Source: Abelmoschus esculentus | Lineage: Eukaryota; Streptophyta; Magnoliopsida; Malvales; Malvaceae | Reading direction: 5' to 3' | NCBI GenBank assembly: GCA_035048815.1 | Contig: JAUCBN010000007.1 | Coordinates: 4,533,501 to 4,597,500, forward strand | DNA: 64,000 nucleotides | Part shown: positions 11,101 to 25,199 of the stretch, piece after piece | How positions within the stretch are numbered: the stretch's first letter is position 1 | How the letters are laid out: each line of letters starts with the position of its first letter | The notes under the pieces: model-generated | Seen by the model: the letters and a program-made list of their open reading frames with translations, nothing else | Told to the model about the DNA's origin: nothing | Database searches by the model: none | Translations under genes and position numbers: made by a program

Positions 11101-13000
11101 TCAAGGCTAAAAGCTTTACATTTCCATAAGAGAAAACAAAAGCCCCACAATTGTAGAAATTATTGGAAACTTTTATTTTAATTAATTTTTAATGTCTATT
11201 TGTGTGTCATGTCTCAAAAATCAAATTATTTATTGTAATTAAATTTAATTCTATTTGAATCATCATTTCGTTTATAATTTTTTTTAAATTAATTATAAAA
11301 TTATTTAAAAATGTTAATGTGTTTTGTTGGAAAGATTGTAGCTTTTTAATATATATATTTAAAATTGTTTAAAAATTATTTTCTGTTTAAATTTAATTGC
11401 AATTTAAAATTTTTAATGTGTTTTGTCGGAAAGATGGTAGCTTTTTAAAAATTTTAATGTGTTTTGTTGGAAAGCTGGTAGCTTTTTAATGTATACATAT
11501 ATATATAATTCTTTTTTAGGCTAAGCAAATTATTTTTTTCTTTTAAAATATCTTTAAAGTTAAATTGTGTCCTATTTAACTGTTTTTATTAATAAATCAA
11601 TTTTTGAAAAATGAATTTGAATTTATTAAAAAAATAAGATTATTTCCTATTAAAATTTAGAACACAGCTAGCGTAAATAATCTTGTTTAAAATACTTGTA
11701 TAAATTTTGTTAATAATTTTATTTTAGAGATTTTGTTATACATATATACATTCTTATCATATTTATGATATTTTGTGTGTTATATTATATTATAATATAA
11801 TATTATTTATTTTCTAAATTTTGTTATCATAATTTTAATTATTTTTTAATGTCATAATTTCGTATCGGATCTAAAATTATCGACCGAATATAAATGAAAA
11901 TATATTCTTTTCCTTATAATTTAGTCATCGTTTTAGTAGGTATAACCTGAAGAACAAGAGTGATTCACCCTTTTTCAACTTTATTAAAAAGCCCAGGGGA
12001 CCTTTCTATAATTAATGAATAAAAAGGGTTTGGTGTACAAATTTACTAAAAAGATTTAAAAGCCAATATTCGCTGCAAATTGCTTCAAATGCACCTCAAG
12101 AATCAAATCATGATTTTATTGTTTTAGATTCATCTTGTCTGCTAGCGATACACATTGGGGAAAGTACTAGCTAGGTCACTCTAGGATACGGAACAATTCA
12201 AAGTAGTCCCTAGACTAGTACATCCATAAACTTACTAATTGTACGAGGGAAAATAATCAAATAAGGCTAATGTAGAGAAGAGAGAACATTTACGGTTTGA
12301 GGAATGGTTTATTAGGCTTTAATTTCCAAAATAATTAAATTTAAAAGAATAATTGAAGTGCTCGTTTTAAATAAATTTTATTAAGCCCATAGTCTTTAAC
12401 GAAATTCGACTTCTTATTTTAAAAGAAATAAATTTATATGATATTTCAAGGGAAATTGTTTGATACTTTTAAGTTTAAGAGTTTAATTAGTTTTTAAGGA
12501 TTTGAAGTTTAAATTTAAAATTTTAAAATTTAATATCATGAATTTAAATTTAAAATTTTATAATTTAAACGACATTGAAATAAAACACAGATTGATAATA
12601 TATTTTTATAATTTTGTATTTTAATTTTATTTATTTAAAAAATCGCATTTAAAAATTATAAAAGAAACTATACACACCAAAGACCAATCATATTTTCTAT
12701 ATCAAACAGGAGTCTTAGAAACATTCACTTGGGATAACAAAACCCAGGTTTAACCGAATCCACTGCATCCCTCTTTAACAGATATACAACAGTAAAGACG
12801 GGAAACACAATAATTTCCGGCAGTTCATCGGACCGGAAATCACACATCGGGATCCATTGCACGTCATACTAATTACGATGAATAATATCTAGTAAAAGAG
12901 CGAGTAGATGTAATTTCGTACCTTGAGACTATTCGAGAAAACCGATGCAACAGTAGCCACCTTGCAGAATGCATGATTGCCGATTTGCAGTTAGCGGGCG
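8166..13000. other. Long AT-rich intergenic region, no gene seen
   Basis: About 4.8 kb without a recognisable coding exon on either strand. Short less AT-rich islands occur (about 8500-8640, 12080-12190), none readable as a known protein. A possible hAT-type end, CAGGAACGGATTTAGAA, lies near 8614, but I could not find its partner. The part nearest UPF2 (about 12700-13173) is richer in GC and probably contains its 3' UTR. Confidence 0.5.
11314..11490. repeat. Three copies of a 37-bp sequence
   Basis: Variants of TTAATGTGTTTTGTTGGAAA followed by GATTGTAGCTTTTTAAT occur at 11314-11350, 11413-11449 and 11453-11490. Each copy differs at only one to three positions, while spacing is irregular. Copies two and three are nearly adjacent. 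Confidence 0.8.
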
Positions 13001-13173
13001 ATGTGCATCATCAAAATTCTGTTCGAACCGGACCAGGAAGAGATGATTCAACTATCTGGCTGTTTCTGTGAGAGCTCAAGCCAATGTTGTTCTCAATCCT
13101 TGTCCAATGTAGGCAAATAGGGATGCAAATAGGATACCTAGACATCCAAGTTTTCGATGTTCTACCATGAATC

Positions 13174-16100
13174 TCACTTCCTTCTGCCATAATAAGATCC
13201 GCTTCCAGAATGTCGGTGACGTGATCCTCCACTCCTGCTGCTGGATCCTTCCCATGAGTTTCCACGGCCATAAGCTCGACTATTTCCACTTGGCCAATTC
13301 AATGTCTGTGTTCCAAGTCCGTTATTCTCTTCCTCTACCCTGTCATTATACTCCAAGACCAGCCTCTTAATGTCTTGTTTCTCTTCAAACTCAGCTGCTT
13401 CTTTCTGTTTCGTGCTTTGGACAAGGGTACAATCTCGAGGAATATACATTTGCTTTGTTTGTTGTTTGTTTCCTCGCTTCACGAGAACTTTCACCTGAAC
13501 CTCCCGGCTCCCTCGGTCCTCTTCATCCAATGCTTCATCACCGCTTTCCCCTCCAACAACCCTTCCATGATGATCTTTGCTAGAACCCTCGAATACGTTC
13601 ATTGGTATCATCATGTTTATTGTAGGTCGACCCCTTAGCTCCAACTTGCGTTGCTCCATGCTCTCCTGTAATTAAAATTGAATAATAATGAATAGCAAGC
13701 CAACTATTTCTTCGAAACTCAGTTTGAAAAGACAGATCACATTAGACGAAGAAGATTAAAAAAATATTATGTTGGTGTGTGAACGCTAGTACAATAATTA
13801 AAAACGAACAATAACTTACCTGCACTACAGCTCGGAGCTCCTGGTCAAAACTGGTGAGTTCTAGAGGATCGAGCTCAGCTACCTTCTGCCTGACATGAAC
13901 TTCATCATCCTCATCAGAACCAGGTCCACCGTCATCCTCATCATCCTCATCAGTATCACATCCATCATCATGATTCTCCACATCCAAATCATCTTCATTG
14001 TGTCCCTCTTGTTCAATGGTTTCACTCCCTGATTCGCTGATACTGTCACCGTCAACGATTTCCTCATGCATTCCACCATTTTCCTCCGAACCATTCAAAA
14101 TGCTTGGTCTATCAGCTGAGATGGAATGGGAAGTAGTCCTGCTAGAAGGCTTTTCGGTATCAGAGTGCTTCTCATTACTTGTCTTGTCGGTTGAAGCAAT
14201 ATGTTCATGTTCCTCAAGTTCTACTAAAGCTGCATTAATTTCTTCCATAGATAAATACCGGGTCATGTTGGGACGTAATTCAGCAAATAAGTCCTGCATT
14301 TATCGCATTTATACATCATAGGCAGACATTTTTAGAACAGAATATGCAAAATGGCTTAACAAAAAATTAATTATGCATAAAGGAAGCACCATTAACTTCC
14401 CAAATCTCAAAGTTTTACCGTAACCAATCAAGTGGAAATATGGGGTGGATACAGGTGATGAACATGGATGCTTTAGGGAAAATGAAAAGTCTTCTACACT
14501 AATGCGAAGATAGGTTTTACTCTGACATTGCATGGATAACAATCGATACTGAAATATTTTGTTTTTTGGCAATATTAAAGGGGACCGATAATGTGAATTC
14601 ATGCTCTATAGTAAGTACATTAAACACGGTATCTAAGCACGGAAAACAGTTTCAACAGGCATTGATCACACCATAAGAGAAAACATTCTTTTTTCCATGA
14701 TTAGCTCTAATGTACATTCTGCAACATAAAAGCAGTAGTCCAATTTTGCTTACTTGCAAATCAAATTCAATATCCAGAGGTAAGGCACCCTTGCTAAGAG
14801 TATACCTCTGGAAGTGTACCAAGAACCGATCAAGTTTTCTCTTGGAAGAACCTCTGTCAAAGTAGTGCCCACATGTCTGAAGAAGAGTAATAACCATCCT
14901 GACTCGAAAACAATCCTCAGGTGGATCGAGGATATCTTGCTAACAACAGAGACAACGAATCAGACCAAGTAAAATTGAACAGTACAAAATCTAGAACGGT
15001 TGCTGAACCTAACAAGCATGTTATATCCCATATAATTTATAATTAGATCAATAAGCCAGATATCTCCATACCTCAGCTGTATCATGGCCAAAAACAAGAA
15101 TCCAATAGAGTGTTTCAAAGATGACAGAAGAATCAACATGCTCGTAATTGTAAAGCTCCCCAAGAAAACGCATATGAGCAATGCGTCTCTGCTGCATCCC
15201 ATAATCATTTAACTCCAGGCCAAGTCTAATCTCCTCCAGAACCTGAAAGTACAGAATATAACCAAACTTACATAAGGAGGGGGGGTCATAGGTATGTGTG
15301 CTTCCACTTTATCTGCAAGGAAGATTGTGATTGAATTTGCCATAACCATCTAGAGGAAAGATGATAGCGGAACAAAATGCACACAAATATCTCAGAAATT
15401 AGGGAGGTATAAAAACGGTAAGTTCCGATGATAGAAGCTCATGTTTTTTCTTGAAATATATTTTCATTTTGGTTAAAAAGAATCTCACAATGTAGTATTC
15501 AACACTTGGTTGGGCAAAAAAGTATAATTTCAAGAAGGCCTAGTCAAATTCTAGAATATCATAACTTTCTCAAAGGGCAGCATTCTCCATGCATATTTAC
15601 CAAAAAAGGTATCAAGCAGAGCAATACCCAACTATAATTACGGGGAGGAAAACAAGATAACAGTCCAGGTCACGAGCAATCTATTTTCCTGCAGCCTACC
15701 TTCCTAAGAAAAGAAAATAGTAGGATCTCTCAGCATTATACAAGCCCCCCCCCCCCCCCTCCAACCATATCATGTTGACTAGAATCTTTCCTTAGCCTCA
15801 GCTGAAAACCAATGCAGTGTAGATTACGAAGAAAAAAAAAATGGTACTCTACAGGTTAAGTTATACATTAAACTTGAAACATGGAGCCTAATCGGCAGAT
15901 TTTTCGTATTGCCTCCATAACGTTCAATTGTCCGCAAAAGGTATACACCAGAAAGAATATTAGTAAGTTATGAAGAATGTACTTCACAGAACCGTAAGTT
16001 ACACACTATCATTCCATACCATTTCAACATGGCATCAGAACAAATTGTGAATCCCAAGGGGATTGACAGGTGAGTATACAAATAAAAACACAATTATATG

Positions 16101-19100
16101 CAGTAGTAAGTCCTTTAACATTCGAGATAACATAGATATAGGAAATTTAAATTCAACTCAAGATGAACTAGCTCTTAAATCAGGAAGCAAACCTCATCAA
16201 CAACAGCAACAGCAAAATCATCATGATAGCGACTCAAACCAGCAGTGAGAGAAGCAATCAAGTGGATCTGACTATATTTCCCCTTATGAACCTTCATGAA
16301 GCACTTTAAGAGGTATGTCTCACATTCACTCCATGGTAATTTACGAAGTTGCCTCAGCACATACTCAATGGAAGACTTGTCGAGATCTGTAAATAACAAC
16401 TTCCTAATATACTGCAAAAATAATTGACATAACTCAGGAGGTATAACATCAAAACAAGTAAAATATTTCATCAGGAAAATTAAACTATACCTGGTGCAAT
16501 GGAGGGCGAACTTTGGAGACCCTTGCGGATCTTTCAGGTGGTTTGCATAGATAGTAAGCATTTTCTACAAGTGTGCTGTGTCGAGGATCCAAATTTTTTA
16601 CATTTTTCAAGCGCATCAATATCTCCAACATGTTAGCCATTCTGATGGTAGTTTCAGGAGAACGATACAGAAAACGACCACAAGTCTCAAGAAGATTGCA
16701 AGCGACATCAATGTTATGATGAGTAAAATCGTCTAAACATGTCTGGCACAAAAATAAAATGCAATAAGAAACTATCCAAAACAGGTTTACATTTACAGCG
16801 TACATCTTATGAAAATGAGAGCAACAAACTGATTGCGGCTAATTTTTATAATTCTATTTGTTTCAAAAAGTTCATAAACTCCCATAAGATAGAAGTATAA
16901 TCATGGGAATAAGCACAGGGATAGAAAGAGACATGTACCAGTTAACTGCTTTTCACATACCTTCAGACAACTGAAGACAAGACCAGGGGGTGAAATTTTG
17001 AACTTACAAAGTTCTCCAATAAACCTTATATTCCTGATCTTTGTTTCAATGTTCATTTGATCCTGCAATTAATTTCAATTTTCAGATAAGTTATAGTTAT
17101 ATACACAGGGAAAGAGGAAATGAATGTTGAGATGAAGACAGTTGCAAAGAGAAGGGGATCCACAGGGAAGCAAACCTTTTTATTGATTAAGAAGTTGAAC
17201 TCTTCCTCCAACATATGCAAGAGTATGGCAGGAACATCTTTCATACAAGTTGACAATGTTGCAACCATGCGCGAGTAGTATGGAAGCAACTCCAAAGATG
17301 TCCTTGGCACGTTAAACAATGCTCTCACAAGTCTTTTACGATTTGATTTTGAATTCAAATAACAGAACTCCACCTAAAATTTTTAATAAACAATTCAATT
17401 ATTTCAATGATCCTCTAAAGTTGCATAAAACCCCATTAGAAAGTGGCATTCAACAATAGGACTGAAAAAGGAGGTATTCTTACCGTCAATTGATCAATAA
17501 GGTCACGACTCACACAACCTGGGAGTCTTTGCAGCAGAGCATCCAAACTTGTCCCTTCACTACCTTTGAGCTTTTCCTTTTCTCCTTTTTTGTCTGTATC
17601 TTTTTCTTTCCCTTTCTCCTTGTCTAGATCTTTGGTCTTTTCCTTATCCTTTTCATCTTTATCCTTCCCTTTCTCTACACTTTTCTCTTCTTGCAGAGTG
17701 CCAGAGTCTGCAGAAGCCTCCACAGCATCTTTTGCAACTGGAGTACTTTGATCAGCTTCAGAAGAGGATTCCTGAGGGTACACCAAATTACAATTAGATA
17801 ACCATCAAATAGAGGACTATTTAGGAGGCATAAATCAGATCTGTCAGGAAGTTCAAACAACCAATAAGTCTAGAAATGACTTACCTGCCACCAAAAGGAT
17901 AAAAAAAGGAAAAGGGTTTTGGGCATAGGTTCCTTACATCAAAGTGCTTCCCTTGATCACATATATTATATTTCCTGTTTTGGTTTCTTTTTAGACGAAC
18001 AATCAGATTTCTTTAGTTTTAAGCACAAGGATTATGAAGAGTAATTTTCTCATTTCCAAATTCAAAGATATGGATCATGGTTGGCAATGATTGGTGGAGC
18101 AAGGGTAGGTATTGAACATGAAATGTCATGGTAGCTGCTCATGCTTGAACTCAAACCAAAAATTAATATATAAAACAAAAAGGTCAATATATTATTGGCA
18201 GCATAAAACCAAGGATAAGCACATAGGAATTGTTTGATTCTAAATGACCCTAACTGACCCTAATTGAATCAATGATAATGTTAAAAAATTTTATCTACTT
18301 ACAGTTGGTTGCTCTTGGACCTTTGATGTTTGCTCACTTGACTTGGATTCGGCTTCTCCCAATAATACTGCTGGGACAAATGCTCTGTGAAGAACATGTA
18401 CAAAATGATCTTAACAGAAAAAATACATCTTTTTATATTTCCAAACAAGACCATCAATGAAAGGCCCAATAGAGAAAGTCTCTTCTTAACTAACTAAATA
18501 ATTACCATAACATACCTAAGATCAGGTAAGCATTCATAGAAAGCTCTAGTGTCATCGTCATCCCATATAGCTTCAAGGTTCGAAGACTCTTTTCCAGATG
18601 CTGGAGATGAAGCATCATCCCCAGTAGTAACCCTAGTTGTGTGACTGTCCTCTGGCATGACTGGAGGCTGCATATCAAGTGCTTCAGCTAAACTGCAAAA
18701 ACAATTTAAAAGTTGATTATGTAAGATTTTCTTCGGCAAGTAAAAAGAACTTATATGGTTACTCCTGATACAAGAGGCAAGCTTGCTACACAAATTTCAT
18801 AGAGGGAAAGTCTAAAATTTCAAAAATGAGGTTGTACGGCACAAATCTGACAGCTGTACAATGATTTATCATCTTAGCCACCAACTTCTGTTTTTTATGG
18901 GTTTTTTCATATGTTATCTGCTAACTTTGGCAGGAATAAGGAACCCAAATTAAACCAGGGTCTAGAGTTCCAACATAATAAAGTTGCTACTAAGTGTTAA
19001 AAAATTAACTTGAGTCTTTACTGCTCTTCACATATAGAACAACACTTCAGCACAATTGCATTTCACTTCAATCTGTATACAACATCATTACTAAATCTAA

Positions 19101-22100
19101 AATTTAACAAAAGAGACATTGAATTGTGGTCGACCCAAAACCTTCATTTCTGCCACAACTCTTGATACAGTTTCTCATCTCAATGTCATAAGGATCCAAA
19201 TCCTAGACTTAGGATAAAAAAATAGTACCCATATTCAACATGGGAAGTTTAATATCAATTAATCAACCCATTAGTCTGGTTCTCACAAAGAAATAGTCCA
19301 TTTAAATAACATCATAGTGCAACTTACGATGAGACATTGCGGTACAAATGATCATAAGATTTCCGCAGCTTTTCATACAAAGATGCATTTTCTTCACTGA
19401 GCTCTCCTTTAGCATTTAGAATCTTTGCATTCTCATGTTCCATTTGGCGAAGTGACTGTAAACGAAAACCCCCAGAAATTAGAGGAAGTGGGAAAGAAAG
19501 GAAAGGATAATGAAAGAATCAATTAGTAAAACTTATTATGTATGAAAAAAAAAAGATATTGCCAAGGATAAATCTAAATACGAACCTAATAACATAATGC
19601 CCCTAAAAGATAATGTTTTCAATTGAAAAAGCTTACTTCATGCTCAGACTGAAGAAGTTCAGTGACGGTATCATAATATACATTAAATGCCTTCCTAAAA
19701 GTTTTCTTTTGATCCGCTGTGATACCGAGGCCCTTAAAGAACTGTAGCAATTTGTCAACATGGAAACTATATCAAACCATAAACTGTCATCAAAATCAAA
19801 GATGCAAATAACCTAAAACTCAAAATGAAAATCACAATATATTTGCAAAAATTGAACAAGCTGGGAATGTCAGTCCATCTAAAGAACAAATAAAAGACAA
19901 ACCTCATCTTGAATTTCATGACCAGAAATAGGAAGTCCTGAGAAAACTCGCCCTTGTCGAGCAAAACTACCAAGAAGAGTCAAATTTGTCTGAGTAGCAT
20001 CGCGGTCCTTCAAGTGCTCTGTGCTAGTAAGATCCTTAATGATACTGATAAAAACTCCATTGTCCTCTATAACTCCAACAAAGTAAAGTTCCAGAAGAAG
20101 TTTTAAAGTGCTACGCTTCTTCATTGCCTTCAAGTTCCTGTCTGCATCCAAATCATCTCCGGATTTTCCAGGAAAGAAGACTTTCTGAAGCCCTTGTATC
20201 AAACTTGGTGAGAAATCTTTGTACCTTTGATGCAGCAGAGAGCAGATCTTTGACAGATAGACAATAGTAAGTTACCAACAAACTTAAAATGGCTAAAAGG
20301 TTAAGTGTACAATAAAAAGCTAGCTAGCAAGCATATAGACAAGTAATGTTGCAAATAAGTATATTCCTATTATTACAGAGGAAAAATGTGAATACTCCAT
20401 TACCACATTTACAAGCTTTGAGCAGGCAACATCTTCAATCATAGCATATGAAGAGAACTGAACATTCAAGAACAGCAAACTTACCATAATACATTCAGAT
20501 ACAGATGTCACAGAAATGCACATCGTTCATGATACCAAGAAATGAATACTTATATCCATCAACACATTTGCAAACACTGAGCAAGTAAATTTACCAAAAA
20601 GATAAATCTATATAACATGAAACTGGGAAGGTTATTGACAATTTTGAACTATAAATTCTGCTATACTTGACATAAACCAGACTAGGATACTCCCTGCAAT
20701 CTTTGGATTGTACAGAATATAAAATTTTCATAGCTTATAATTATATCATTGAATCCTCATTAAAACCCAAGTCTGCTAGCAAAAGCTCAAAAGGTGCACA
20801 TAAGGACAATGGAGGAGGTAAAAATATTCATGAAGCTACTACAACCCATTACAAGATACCATCATACTACAGGTTTCCCTTTCTTATTTAAGATCAAAAT
20901 TACCTATATGGTTGCTGCTTAATCACCTTGCTTAAACAGTTAAGACATCCAAGTTTTTGGGTTTGGCTAGTGAAACCATGTATAATTTTCAGCTGAAGAG
21001 GATATAAGAATTTTCACATTTCAATTCTAAAACAAATATGCTACTCCCAATTATCTAATTTGCACGTCTGGATTAGTAAATAACATAGATCATTTGTTGA
21101 GACTACATACCCACAGTAAATAAACTGAGAAAACAATTATGTATAACCATATAATCTAAATATGCATTTATCAAAACACATAATCATATAATTTTAGGTT
21201 CAAACTTATTCATTAAAACTACCTGAACTGCAGCTTGTATATCTGAACTCTTAAGCTTGGCATCACAAATAGCAGAGACAGCTTCACTAACAAATTTACT
21301 TAAATTGACATTCCGTAGCTCCTCCATCAATCCTTCCTTCTGCTCTTCATTTATTTGCTTTAACTTTTTAATAATGGTTGTGTTGCGCTTAATGCTAGAA
21401 TCCAATGTCCTGAGGAATCCAGAGTCTAGAACCAAGGGTACAAAATATTAACATCTACGTGACAGTTAATAAGTATCAATATCCCAAGAACTTGATTTGG
21501 TGTTAAAAAACTAGATAGAAATGTAAATGCTTCCCTGGCAATATAATAAGGGCTGCTGTAGAGAACCAGTATAAAATATATAATTACAACCAATTAAGAG
21601 GAATTAGAAAGAAAAGATATAAATATGCATGTGTGTACGCATATATAGTAAGGGCAAACCATAGAAAGGTTGTCCAGCACTATAAATAGCTATCGAGTCC
21701 ACTGGCTTTAGAAACATAGTAGGAAACCTAAGGGAAGATTGTTTTAGATGGTTTGATTATTCACAATATAGGCCAATGGCACCAAGGAGAAAGTCTGAGT
21801 TGATTCAAATTGAAAAATGAGTAGAGCTGGATATAACAAAAAAATATTTTGGATGATAGTGGCAAGAGAGATTCAAATCTTAAACAATGATGAGAATAAT
21901 AATTTTAAGATTTGAATAGTCTAAATGCCAAGACAGATTCTCTACAAGCTTTGAAACCTGACTTTCTAACACGCAAACCCCAATCCTTCAGCTACTAAAC
22001 ATACTATAAGCTATAGTCATTTCTTTTCTCAGTTTTTAATTTATAGCAAAAGTTAATAAGAATTAAGGATGAATAGGCCAAGTATAAACATTTTTATTTC

Positions 22101-22507
22101 CAGCATAGGTGAAACTTCCTACAAAATAAACAAACCAAGTCAACAATTTTAACCACTTCCATAACCAGCAATGGGCATATAAAAACCCTAAAATGTAGTA
22201 GAATTTACTAACCAGGCCTTTCGGGATTCAAATTGGTTTGGCGAAGAGCCATTTTTCCCTCAATAGATTTCTTCATTTCCTCAAGACGAGCAATGGCTTC
22301 CTGCAATTAGAACAAAACATATATAAGTGTGTTGTATCAAAGTAACTTCTTATGAAGAAAAACACTTTGAGAACAAGAACATATGATCAAACAGTAAACC
22401 TTATTCATCCATTCACATGAAATTAACTAGGCCATTAATCTTACCTCATCGTCTTGTTTTCCATGGTGTTCACCTCCAGCCTGCGATTCATCTTCGTGAT
22501 GATCCAT
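13174..22507 (-). CDS. UPF2: UPF2, nonsense-mediated mRNA decay factor
   Basis: Seventeen coding exons give 1190 aa, close to Arabidopsis UPF2: 22507-22445, 22300-22213, 21425-21223, 20247-19903, 19741-19637, 19455-19328, 18692-18516, 18384-18303, 17771-17484, 17373-17176, 17062-16961, 16742-16491, 16411-16193, 15242-15072, 14939-14754, 14293-13820, 13665-13174. All junctions keep frame and use GT-AG. Three MIF4G-type helical domains lie at about aa 55-270, 465-660 and 675-870. A Lys/Glu/Asp-rich linker (KGKDKDEKDKEKTKD) precedes the second. A very acidic stretch (about aa 970-1005) precedes the C-terminal UPF1-binding region (MNVFEG, VKVLVKRGNKQQTKQMYIP). UPF2 bridges UPF1 and UPF3 in cytoplasmic mRNA surveillance. 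The start is the second ATG of ATGAGATGG, because the first is out of frame. Locus looks intact. Confidence 0.96.
15745..15759 (-). repeat. Homopolymer run of 15 C (15 G in the UPF2 transcript)
   Basis: Located inside the UPF2 intron between the exons at 16411-16193 and 15242-15072. On the transcribed strand it is an uninterrupted G15 tract. Confidence 0.95.
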
Positions 22508-22515
22508 CTCATCTA

Positions 22516-22978
22516 TTTGTAATCACAATAGTTTCCTAAATAACTATAACCGAATCATCAATAACTTTGAAGAAAAAAAAAAAACAATTTCCTAACCATT
22601 TAAAACACATGTATAAAATCACTGAAAGAATACAGAATTATAAGACCTCAAACAAGCTAAAATTAAATCATTATTCCTCTTCCTTCCACTTCTAATCACT
22701 TCAACCCAAAAACAAAAGGAAAAAAATAAGAACGAAAATCGCAGAATTACTCCTATAATCAACCTTCTTCCCACTTACGATTTCACTAAACCAATTAGAA
22801 GTATGTCACAGAAACGATAATAATACATCGTAAAAAACACAGAATCGTACTTCACTGAAATCATTAAATTTAAATCATGAACATATTAGAAAACCCAATA
22901 TCTGAAAATCCTTTTCTTAAGAAAAAGGGGTTAAATTTTTCAGTGGATCTTAGAGAAAGAGAGTTAGGGTTTTACCTG
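22516..22978 (-). other. Possible 5' UTR intron of UPF2
   Basis: On the minus strand TTTTCAG is followed by GTAAAACCC, a plausible donor near 22977. TTACAAATAG lies just upstream of the start codon, a plausible acceptor near 22514. The AT-rich composition between them suits a leader intron. No transcript evidence is available. Confidence 0.5.
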
Positions 22979-23221
22979 AAAATTTGGGGAAGACGCTGAG
23001 AGTGATTTGAAGTAAAAGGAAAGAGAAACGAATTAAAGGAAGGTAGATGCTGTGTCAGGCATTTTCTGAAACGAACCCAATTGTTTTCGGTTTCTGAAGA
23101 ACCCAGAAAATAAAACTAAAATAAAAAATGAACCTTTTCTTTCTTCAAAGGGTTGGAAATCGGATATTGGGTCGTACTTAGAGTCCATCTTTGGAATTCT
23201 ATTGGATCCAGTTTAGGGTTT
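22964..23221 (-). promoter_or_regulatory. Telo-box motifs of UPF2
   Basis: AAACCCTAA (plus-strand TTAGGGTTT) occurs at 22964-22972 and 23213-23221, upstream of the UPF2 start. Telo boxes are common in plant genes for translation and RNA processing. POP1 carries the same motif and RS2Z a close variant in the equivalent region. Confidence 0.55.
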
Positions 23222-23490
23222 TGGAACTGGGGAAACTATAAAAATAGCCATAAACCTTTAAAACGCTTTTATTTTGGTCACTAAACTTATAAATTTAAAT
23301 ATCAATTTAACATTTAAAATTTAAATAAAATATCAAATTAATTCATAAAACTTTAACTAAAAACATATATTATTAACTACAGTTTATCTTATTATCAATT
23401 GTCGCTTACCATTATTTCCGAGCACCATACTTATTTAATCATATTTTCTAAAACAATCTTTTTGTTAGATTCTAAGGGATGTATAAGAAA

Positions 23491-24387
23491 GGTATAAAGA
23501 TAATTTTTACCCTTGATGTTTATAATTTTTATTATTTTAGTTCTCATTTTTTTAGGATAAATTTAACCCTTGATTTATATCTTTTTAATAAATAACTCAT
23601 TTTTTAACAATCAGGGTAACTGAACTGTTAAAAATTTAATAATGATGACATGTCATATATATGTAATAATATATTTTAAATGACTTAACATCTAATATAT
23701 TAAATACATACACGTGAAATATAGTTTTATTCCAATATAAAAATCTAAAACAATTAAAATTCAAATAAAATATTAAAAATTATTTTTTTATTCTTTAAAA
23801 ATTAATTAAATCTAAAAAAAACTACTAAATATTCTCAATCTAATTATAGTAAAATCAAAATTTATCCGAAAAGGTATGAACATAATCTGAAATGAAAGAA
23901 CTTTTTATAGTTTGTTACCGGTGAATCAAAGATAAAGAATTTTGATAATAATCAATTGGATTTTTATTACTTTAATTTAGAATTTAGGTATTTTAGTTTT
24001 AATCTAAATTGGAGTTTTATGGTTTTATAAAGATAATTTAGTTTAGTTAAGGTTGAGAATATTTAGTAAATTTTTGTTTTGGATTTAATTAATTTTTAAT
24101 ATTTTATTTAAATTTTAATTGTTTTATATTTTATATTAGCATAAAATTATATTCTATATATATATATATATATTTAATAGGTTAGATTTTATGTCATTTA
24201 AAATATATTATCACATATATGTGACATGTTACCATTATTAAATTTTTAACGTTCAATTATCATGATAGTTAAAGAACGAGTTATTTGTTAAAAAGATATA
24301 AGTCAATGACTAAATTTATCTAAAAGAAAGAATAAGGCTAAAATAATAAAAATTATAAACGTTAAAGGTGAAAACTATCTTTATGCC
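23491..24387. mobile_element. Foldback MITE, Mutator-like, with perfect 9-bp target duplication
   Basis: The 897-bp element is bounded by TATAAGAAA at 23482-23490 and 24388-24396. Its ends are inverted: GGTATAAAGATAATTTTTAC on the left and, as reverse complement of the right, GGCATAAAGATAGTTTTCAC. The similarity continues for about 370 bp of each arm, for example TTTATAATTTTTATTATTTT and TATATCTTTTTAAYAAATAA in both. The unpaired centre is near 23880-24010. A 9-bp target duplication and long terminal inverted repeats are typical of Mutator-like elements. No transposase is encoded. Confidence 0.9.
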
Positions 24388-24396
24388 TATAAGAAA

Positions 24397-25190
24397 TAAC
24401 CAATATTAATAAATTGAGATTATCTTGATTTTTTATTAGAAAAAACTTCACGTCCAAACAATAATTTGAACCGATTCAACGAGCTGTGAAACAACCAATA
24501 TTAATAAAAATATTTTGATTAATATTAATATATTTATAAACTTTCTGATATACCTATCGAGGATGTATCAAAAATTTTATATAAAAAGTACAAACTATTA
24601 AAAAAATATATTAAAAATATAAAGATGTAAAATTACATGAATATAAAAAAATAAAATTAAATTATTAATAAAAAATACATTTCAAAAGTAGATAACAGAA
24701 TAATCGTTTGAGTAGTTCAATCTTAAAAAATTTATTAAAAATTATTATTACGTTCACAAAAATAAATTATTATATTTTCAATAAACATCAAAAGGAATTA
24801 TGCGTAATAACATATATAATTTATTAAAAATTAAGTTGTATATATTATAACACGTACATTTAAGAACTTAAAATATTATATATAACGAGGTAAAAGCGGG
24901 GTTATGCACCAAAATTTTAAAAAATTGGGAGAGAATTTAAGTTAGACAGTGAAAATATTTTTTTCTCTAAAAATGTACTATAATTTATTTCTAATTCTTA
25001 TAATTTAAATTTTTTAAAAACATTAACAAATAATATTAAATTTTTATTATTAATTTTAAGTTCAATAATATTAAGGTAAATATTTTTTTACCTCTTTTAC
25101 GTGTTAGTTTTTATGTCTTATTAATGATTTTATGTTACATGTATTAACAATATTTTATTAATAATATGTATGATATAAAATCATTAATAA
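24397..25190. other. AT-rich intergenic, no gene seen
   Basis: Highly AT-rich spacer between the foldback element and the POP1-derived pseudogene. Nothing recognisable. Confidence 0.5.
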
Positions 25191-25199
25191 TTCATAAAG

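Noticed and set aside
12869..12921. Possible intron in the UPF2 3' UTR (AAG|GTACG to ATTAG)
   Set aside because: It would be only 53 nt, shorter than normal plant introns, and there is no other support.
13998..14321. 107-codon ORF on the plus strand
   Set aside because: It is antisense to the acidic UPF2 exon at 14293-13820; its Ser-rich composition is a shadow of the Asp/Glu codons.
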